A stretch of 9,844 nucleotides of DNA from JBDNDK01 sp046719185 (GTDB lineage Bacteria; Armatimonadota; UBA5829): NCBI GenBank assembly GCA_046719185.1, contig JBDNDK010000085.1:1-9844 (forward strand), given 5' to 3'. The position numbers and the translations under genes were made by a program. Under the pieces are notes generated by a model, which saw only the letters and a list, made by a program, of their open reading frames with translations, made no database searches and was not told the DNA's origin. Shown in pieces: positions 5,675 to 9,844 of this stretch. Within the stretch, counting starts at the first letter, position 1. Each line of letters opens with the position of its first letter.

Positions 5675-7324
5675 TTACATCATTCCTGGCATTCCACCCA
5701 TACCGGGCATACCACCACCTATGCCAGCAGGACTTGGGGCAGGATTGGGTTTTTCTGGTTTTTCACATATCACTGCCTCTGTGGTAAGCAATAATGCAGA
5801 TATACTTGCCGCATTCTCAAGAGCTGTTCTTGTAACCTTTGCAGGGTCAACAACTCCAGCTTTGATAAGGTTTTCATACTCACAAGTTGCAGCATTCAAA
5901 CCTTCACCTTTTTTCATTGACATTATTTTTTCTACAACAACAGATCCCTCAAGACCAGCATTTATGGCAATTTTCTTTGCTGGCTCTTCAAGTGCTTTTC
6001 TAATAATTTTTACTCCAACCATTTCGTCAGAATCTGCTTTAATTTTATCCAGCACATGTGATGCATTAAGAAGTGTAACTCCACCACCTGCAACAATTCC
6101 TTCTTCAACAGCAGCTCTTGTTGCTGATAGTGCATCTTCTATTCTTGCTTTCTTTTCTTTAAGCTCTGTTTCAGTAGCTGCACCAACTCTAATTATTGCA
6201 ACTCCACCAGAAAGTTTTGCAAGTCTTTCTTGAAGTTTTTCTCTATCATAATTAGAATCAGTTGTTTCAATTTCTTTCTTTATCTGAGCAATTCTGCCCT
6301 GAACATCTTCAACACTGCCAGCACCTTCAACAATGGTAGTGTTATCTTTTGTGATAATAACTTTCTTTGCTTGACCAAGCATACCTATATCAATTGATTC
6401 GAGCTTCACACCTAAATCTTCAGTTATAAATGTGCCACCGGTAAGAATAGCAATATCTTGCATCATTGCTTTTCTTCTATCACCAAAGCCAGGTGCTTTC
6501 ACAGCAGCAGATACAAAAGAACCTCTAAGTTTGTTTACAACTAGAGTAGCTAATGCTTCTCCCTCTAAATCTTCTGATATTATAAGAATTGGTCTTCCGC
6601 TTTGTATAACTTTTTCTAAAACTGGCACTAAATCCTGAATAGAAGAAATTTTCTTTTCATATAGAAGAATATATGCATCTTCTAGTACAACTTCCATTCT
6701 CTCAGGATCTGTTACCATATATGGAGATATATATCCCTTATCAAATTGAAGACCTTCAACCCATTCAAGATGAGTATCTATACTTTTTGATTCTTCAACT
6801 GTGATAACACCATCTTTACCAACTTTTTCCATTGCATCAGCAACCAAATTGCCAATTACATTATCATTTGCAGATATGCTAGCTACCTGTGCTATTGAAA
6901 CTTTATCTTTGACAGGAGTTGCAAGCTTTTTGATTTCTTCAACAACAGCAGAAACAGCCATTTCTATCCCTCTTTTGATAGCAAGAGGATTAGTTCCAGC
7001 TGCAACATTCATAAATCCTTCTTTTACAATAGCTTGAGCTAGAATTGTTGCTGTTGTTGTGCCATCACCTGCAACATCATTTGTTTTTGATGCAATTTCT
7101 CTAACTAATTGAGCACCAACATTCTCAAATCTATCTTCAATTTCAATTTCTTTTGCAATAGTAACACCATCATTAATAATTAATGGACTACCAAATTTTT
7201 TTTGTATAACAGAATATCTACCGCGCGGTCCTAAAGTTGTGCTAACAGCATCTGCAAGCTTGTTCACTCCTCTTTCAATGGCACGGCGGGCATCTTCATC
7301 AAATTTTAAAATTTTTGCAGACAA
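5675..7324 (-). CDS. groEL: Chaperonin GroEL (Cpn60)
   Basis: This 549-aa subunit forms the double-ring ATP-driven folding chamber of the cytosol with GroES as lid. ATP-site blocks are TTLGPRGR (29-36), NDGVTIAKE (51-59, Asp52), AGDGTTTAT (86-94) and EDALSATRAAVEEGIVAGGG (396-415, catalytic Asp397). The apical region is complete and the tail ends in the flexible Gly/Met repeat GGGMPGMGGMPGMM. No frameshift or gap is seen. The start codon is TTG at 7322-7324, giving (M)SAKILKFDEDARRAIERG, which matches the usual N-terminus. It is placed 8 nt after GGAGGG (7333-7338), and an in-frame TAG lies upstream with no ATG between. The ribosome site lies inside the end of groES, and the gap between the two genes is 4 nt, so translation is probably coupled. 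Transcription is from the CIRCE-controlled promoter before groES. Confidence 0.98.
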   Translation of the reverse strand: MSAKILKFDEDARRAIERGVNKLADAVSTTLGPRGRYSVIQKKFGSPLIINDGVTIAKEIEIEDRFENVGAQLVREIASKTNDVAGDGTTTATILAQAIVKEGFMNVAAGTNPLAIKRGIEMAVSAVVEEIKKLATPVKDKVSIAQVASISANDNVIGNLVADAMEKVGKDGVITVEESKSIDTHLEWVEGLQFDKGYISPYMVTDPERMEVVLEDAYILLYEKKISSIQDLVPVLEKVIQSGRPILIISEDLEGEALATLVVNKLRGSFVSAAVKAPGFGDRRKAMMQDIAILTGGTFITEDLGVKLESIDIGMLGQAKKVIITKDNTTIVEGAGSVEDVQGRIAQIKKEIETTDSNYDREKLQERLAKLSGGVAIIRVGAATETELKEKKARIEDALSATRAAVEEGIVAGGGVTLLNASHVLDKIKADSDEMVGVKIIRKALEEPAKKIAINAGLEGSVVVEKIMSMKKGEGLNAATCEYENLIKAGVVDPAKVTRTALENAASISALLLTTEAVICEKPEKPNPAPSPAGIGGGMPGMGGMPGMM

Positions 7325-7328
7325 TCTC

Positions 7329-7616
7329 TTAACCCTCCAACACAGCTAAAACATCATCAATTTTTAGAATAATTAATTCTTCACCATCTACTTTTACTTC
7401 TGTTCCAGCATATTTTCCATAGATTATTTTGTCTCCAACCTTTACATCCATAGGAGTCATTTTTCCTGATTCCAATTGATTGCCAGGACCAACGGACAAA
7501 ACCTCTGCTTCCAATGGCTTTTCTTTAGCACTATCTGGTAGCACTATACCTCCAGCAGTTTTTTCTTCTGCATCAATTGCTTTTGCAATAATTCTGTCAC
7601 CTAAGGGCTTGAGCAT
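7329..7616 (-). CDS. groES: Co-chaperonin GroES (Cpn10)
   Basis: This 95-aa lid subunit of the chaperonin forms a heptamer that caps GroEL rings. It shows the N-terminal LKPLGDRIIAK (2-12), the mobile loop EEKTAGGIVLPDSAKEKP (17-34) carrying the hydrophobic IVL that contacts GroEL, then AEVLSVGPG (37-45), the VGDKIIYGKYAGTEVKVDGE core and the C-terminal strand. Length is typical. ATG 7616 follows a strong GGGAGGTG with a 7-nt spacer. It is the first gene of the groES-groEL operon, with promoter and CIRCE directly upstream. Confidence 0.98.
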   Translation of the reverse strand: MLKPLGDRIIAKAIDAEEKTAGGIVLPDSAKEKPLEAEVLSVGPGNQLESGKMTPMDVKVGDKIIYGKYAGTEVKVDGEELIILKIDDVLAVLEG

Positions 7617-7650
7617 TCTTATGCACCTCCCATAAAATTTATTCTATAAA

Positions 7651-7677
7651 TTAGCACTCTGACTATTAGAGTGCCAG
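7651..7677 (-). promoter_or_regulatory. CIRCE operator (HrcA binding site) of groESL
   Basis: TTAGCACTC (7651-7659), 9-nt spacer, GAGTGCCAG (7669-7677). The consensus is TTAGCACTC-N9-GAGTGCTAA, so one arm is perfect and the promoter-proximal arm has two changes. It lies 34 nt before the groES ATG and begins about where transcription should start, so HrcA bound here would block initiation. Heat-inducible derepression is established for the CIRCE family. Confidence 0.95.
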
Positions 7678-7684
7678 CGGTTGT

Positions 7685-7713
7685 ATTTTACAAAATTTGG
7701 TTGATGTTTGCAA
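7685..7713 (-). promoter_or_regulatory. Sigma70-type promoter of groESL
   Basis: On the minus strand: TTGCAA (7708-7713), 17-nt spacer, TAAAAT (7685-7690), giving a start near 7678 at the edge of CIRCE. The close fit of promoter and operator supports both calls. Confidence 0.7.
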
Positions 7714-7792
7714 TACTTTTCTTATCTAGCTAAAAATTATTTAATTATTTCTATAATTGCAGGATTAACATAGCTTCTTGGATAATATATAG

Positions 7793-7882
7793 ATTGTCAA
7801 AAGATATTAAATATATAAATTTTATTTCATTCCTTAATAAAAGGGTTGATTATATATATTTTTTATTGCATAATTTGACAAT
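7793..7882. repeat. Spaced 9-bp inverted repeat ATTGTCAAA / TTTGACAAT
   Basis: ATTGTCAAA (7793-7801) is the exact reverse complement of TTTGACAAT (7874-7882), 72 nt apart. The right copy contains the proposed paaK -35. It could be a pair of regulator sites, but in AT-rich DNA it may be chance. Apart from this and the two promoters, the 7617-7927 gap shows no gene. Confidence 0.3.
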
Positions 7883-7903
7883 TCTTAAGAAATAATCTAA
7901 TTA
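7875..7903 (+). promoter_or_regulatory. Candidate promoter for paaK-ACT operon
   Basis: Consensus -35 TTGACA (7875-7880), 17-nt spacer, TAATTA (7898-7903). Transcription would begin about 18 nt before the paaK ATG at 7928. Confidence 0.5.
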
Positions 7904-7927
7904 AATAATATGATACGAGGTATTCCT

Positions 7928-9238
7928 ATGAATTATTGGAACAAAGAAATGGAGTGTATGGAGAGATCTAAATTAAAAGCACTTCAAGAAGAGAGACTCA
8001 GAATATCTGTTTCAAATTCTTATAATAATGTTCCTGCATACAAAAAGAAATTAGATGATGTAGGAATTAAACCATCAGATATAAAAACTCTTGATGATCT
8101 GAACAAAATACCATTTACAACAAAAGCCGACTTCAGAGACAATTATCCTTTTGGAATGTTTGCAGTTCCAATGGAGAAGGTTGTAAGAGTGCATGCAAGC
8201 TCTGGAACAACAGGAAAACCAACAGTTGTTGGCTATACAAAAGAAGATATTGAATTATGGGCTGAACTTATGGCTAGAACCTTAGCAGCTGGTGGTACTA
8301 CAAAAGGTGATATAGTTCAAAATGCTTATGGATATGGACTATTTACTGGCGGATTAGGTGCTCATTATGGAGCAGAAAAAATTGGAGCATCAGTAATACC
8401 AATATCAGGTGGAAATTCCAAGAGACAAATACAACTAATGGAGGATTTTGGTAGCACAGTATTATGCTGTACACCTAGCTATGCAATATTGCTTGCTGAA
8501 ACTGCAACAGAAATGGGAATTGATGTTAGAAAACTCCCTCTCAGAGTTGCATTCTGTGGTGCTGAACCATGGACAGAAAATATGAGAAAACAAATTGAAT
8601 CAGCATTGGGTATTGATGCATTAGATATTTATGGATTAAGTGAAGTAATTGGACCTGGTGTTTCTTATGAATGTCTTGAAAAAGGTGGACTTCATATTAA
8701 TGAAGATCATTTCATTGCAGAAATTATAGACCCTGACACTGGTGAGGTATTGCCTCCTGGTGAAAAGGGAGAATTAGTATTTACTTCTCTAACTAAACAA
8801 GCACTTCCACTATTAAGATACAGAACTAGAGATATAACATATATTGATGATTCAAAATGTGCCTGTGGTAGAACTTCTGCAAGAATGCACAGAGTGATGG
8901 GCAGAAGTGATGATATGCTCATAATTAGAGGTGTTAATATATTCCCATCACAAATTGAGAGTGTTTTAATGGAAATTGAAGGCACAGAACCTCATTATGT
9001 ATTAGTAGTTGATAGAAAGCCTGGTGCAATGGATGATTTAGAAGTTTGGGTTGAAGTTTCACAAGATATGATTTCAGATGAAATGAAACAAATGGAAGAA
9101 CTTGAGAAAAAAATTGAATGGGAATTAAACTCATTATTAGGTATATCGTTAAAAGTTAAATTAGTTGAGCCTAAGACCATTGCTAGAAGTGAAGGTAAAG
9201 CAAAAAGAATTATTGACAGAAGGGAGTTATATAAATAA
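7928..9238 (+). CDS. paaK: Phenylacetate-CoA ligase (AMP-forming)
   Basis: This cytosolic ligase activates phenylacetate or a related aryl acetate with ATP and CoA through an acyl-adenylate. The 436-aa length matches the PaaK branch of the ANL superfamily. Motifs (numbered from the chosen start) are SSGTTGKP (91-98, P-loop), YGLSE (235-239), YRTRD (298-302), GRSDDMLIIRGVNIFPSQIE (325-344, hinge and adenylate region) and the C-terminal SEGKAKR (421-427) with the adenylation Lys. A CAC pair (311-313) precedes GRTS. I chose ATG 7928 because GAGG lies 7 nt before it and it begins MNYWNKEMECM, the usual PaaK N-terminus; ATG 7910 would add six residues and has no ribosome site. The stop is followed at once by the start of a tandem-ACT gene. 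This pairing is familiar from anaerobes that ferment or oxidise aromatic amino acids through indolepyruvate:ferredoxin oxidoreductase, but no ior genes are visible here. No ring-hydroxylating paaABCDE genes are seen either. Confidence 0.95.
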   Translation: MNYWNKEMECMERSKLKALQEERLRISVSNSYNNVPAYKKKLDDVGIKPSDIKTLDDLNKIPFTTKADFRDNYPFGMFAVPMEKVVRVHASSGTTGKPTVVGYTKEDIELWAELMARTLAAGGTTKGDIVQNAYGYGLFTGGLGAHYGAEKIGASVIPISGGNSKRQIQLMEDFGSTVLCCTPSYAILLAETATEMGIDVRKLPLRVAFCGAEPWTENMRKQIESALGIDALDIYGLSEVIGPGVSYECLEKGGLHINEDHFIAEIIDPDTGEVLPPGEKGELVFTSLTKQALPLLRYRTRDITYIDDSKCACGRTSARMHRVMGRSDDMLIIRGVNIFPSQIESVLMEIEGTEPHYVLVVDRKPGAMDDLEVWVEVSQDMISDEMKQMEELEKKIEWELNSLLGISLKVKLVEPKTIARSEGKAKRIIDRRELYK

Positions 9239-9670
9239 ATGAAAGTAACACAGATATCTGTTTTTCTTGAAAACAAGTCAGGAAGACTTGCAGATGTTAC
9301 AAGAATACTTGCAAACAACAATGTTAATATTCGTGCATTGTCAATTGCTGATACAAAAGATTATGGATTATTAAGATTAATAGTTGATGATCCTTCTAAA
9401 GCTAAAGATGCATTGACTAATGCCGATATTATAGTGAAACCTAATGAAGTATTAGCAATTGAGGTACCTGATTCACCGGGTGGATTAGCAGGAATAATAG
9501 ACAGCTTTGCTGATGCAAATGTAAACATTGAATATATGTATGCATTTGTTGGTAAATCTGAAAAGAATGCAATTGTTATATTCAGGGTTTCAGAAGTTGA
9601 TGAGGCAATCATCAAACTAAAAGAGAGAGGTGTGAAAATACTATCTGGAGAGGAACTGCATAGTATATAA
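9239..9670 (+). CDS. Tandem ACT-domain amino-acid-binding protein
   Basis: This 143-aa protein consists of two ACT domains and no catalytic part. ACT 1 (about 3-68) has ISVFLENKSGRLADVTRIL (6-24) and NVNIRALSIADT (28-39). ACT 2 (about 70-137) has VPDSPGGLAGIIDSF (76-90) and NVNIEYMYAF (94-103). The Gly-rich turn before each first helix is the usual ligand site, so binding of an amino acid (perhaps an aromatic one) is expected but not shown. ATG 9239 directly follows the paaK stop; a GGGAG inside paaK lies about 12 nt upstream, so translation is probably coupled. The fixed pairing suggests it senses the substrate pathway of PaaK or regulates the ligase (inference). No terminator is evident before the next gene. 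Confidence 0.93.
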   Translation: MKVTQISVFLENKSGRLADVTRILANNNVNIRALSIADTKDYGLLRLIVDDPSKAKDALTNADIIVKPNEVLAIEVPDSPGGLAGIIDSFADANVNIEYMYAFVGKSEKNAIVIFRVSEVDEAIIKLKERGVKILSGEELHSI

Positions 9671-9729
9671 AATCTCAATCTTTCTAGTCCACGGATTTGG
9701 AAAAAATATTTTATGGAGGGAAAATAACT

Positions 9730-9844
9730 GTGGCTAAATCAAAAGTAATTGTTTTGTTTTCTGTGTTTTTTGTAATTTCAGTATTAACTATGATTGGTGC
9801 GGCTTATGCACAGGATGCACCAAAGGTCGAGCTTCATGGCTATT
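9730..9844 (+). CDS. Exported protein, N-terminus only; probable outer-membrane porin
   Basis: GTG at 9730 lies 8 nt after GGAGGG (9716-9721), and 38 codons are seen before the edge. The product starts MAKSK, followed by a hydrophobic core of about 19 residues (VIVLFSVFFVISVLTMIGA) and AYA before QD. This is a classical Sec signal peptide with cleavage predicted after residue 27. The mature start QDAPKVELHGY resembles the first strand of carbohydrate- or phosphate-type porins, where xxxHGY is common (for example LamB-like proteins); with so little sequence this is a guess. It follows the ACT gene by 59 nt without a visible terminator and may be read from the same promoter. No ATG fits the signal peptide, so GTG is the likely start. 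Confidence 0.8.
   Translation, partial: MAKSKVIVLFSVFFVISVLTMIGAAYAQDAPKVELHGY

Noticed and set aside
5613..6233. 206-codon plus-strand open frame opposite groEL
   Set aside because: It lies antisense to the highly conserved groEL C-terminal half and its Pro/Ala/Ser-rich translation is the expected mirror of groEL codons.
7910..7927. ATG 7910 as the paaK start
   Set aside because: No ribosome site precedes it; GAGG is correctly spaced for ATG 7928, where the typical PaaK N-terminus begins.
8707..8985. Minus-strand open frames within paaK and the ACT gene (8707-8985, 8934-9134, 8995-9321, 9361-9678)
   Set aside because: All overlap strongly supported conserved genes on the plus strand and have no family motifs of their own.
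9671..9729. Terminator between the ACT gene and the exported-protein gene
   Set aside because: No stable stem followed by T residues could be found.

Overview
The window is AT-rich bacterial chromosome (about one third G+C by eye). It has mostly strong GGAGG-type ribosome sites, a CIRCE element before groESL, SecG, and at the right edge the start of an exported protein that looks like an outer-membrane porin. The PaaK + tandem-ACT pair, the N-terminally extended dihydropteroate synthase, the groESL layout and the low G+C would fit an anaerobic Gram-negative such as a member of the Deferribacterota (for example a Mucispirillum-like genome). That placement is inference and not proven by any single marker. 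I see no insertion sequence, CRISPR array, tRNA, rRNA or phage gene.

Layout. (1) 1-2515, minus strand: a probable three-gene operon reading leftward. It holds a STAS-domain anti-sigma-factor antagonist, a GT4 glycosyltransferase, and a helical (toroid-like) protein cut by the window edge. The last two lie in one reading frame, separated by a single TAA inside a perfect 30-bp palindrome. (2) 2516-2799: divergent regulatory region with a hairpin and a possible leader peptide overlapping the next gene. (3) 2800-3585, plus: a methylthioadenosine-phosphorylase-family enzyme whose base-binding residues resemble those of 6-oxopurine phosphorylases. (4) 3589-3753, minus: a possible 54-aa small gene. 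(5) 3847-5266, plus: folP with an N-terminal extra domain, then a 57-aa cysteine-rich single-span membrane protein ending in an intrinsic terminator. (6) 5308-5535, minus: secG with its own promoter. (7) 5675-7616, minus: groES-groEL with a sigma70-type promoter, a CIRCE operator and an intrinsic terminator. groEL starts with TTG. (8) 7617-7927: divergent promoter region. (9) 7928-9670, plus: paaK directly abutting a tandem-ACT protein. (10) 9730 to the edge, plus: GTG start, signal peptide and first mature residues of a probable porin.

How the genes work together. groES/groEL form the chaperonin, repressed by HrcA through CIRCE. SecG is a core translocon subunit. FolP makes dihydropteroate for folate. 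The MTAP-family enzyme salvages purine and methylthio-sugar from nucleosides. PaaK with the ACT protein points to CoA activation of phenylacetate or a related aryl acetate, probably linked to aromatic amino acid catabolism. The STAS-glycosyltransferase operon suggests glycan synthesis under, or next to, a partner-switching regulator.

The most unusual points are the stop-in-palindrome split of the glycosyltransferase/toroid pair, the 6-oxopurine signature in an MTAP scaffold, and the structured mtnP leader. There is no clear wholly new multi-gene system here.
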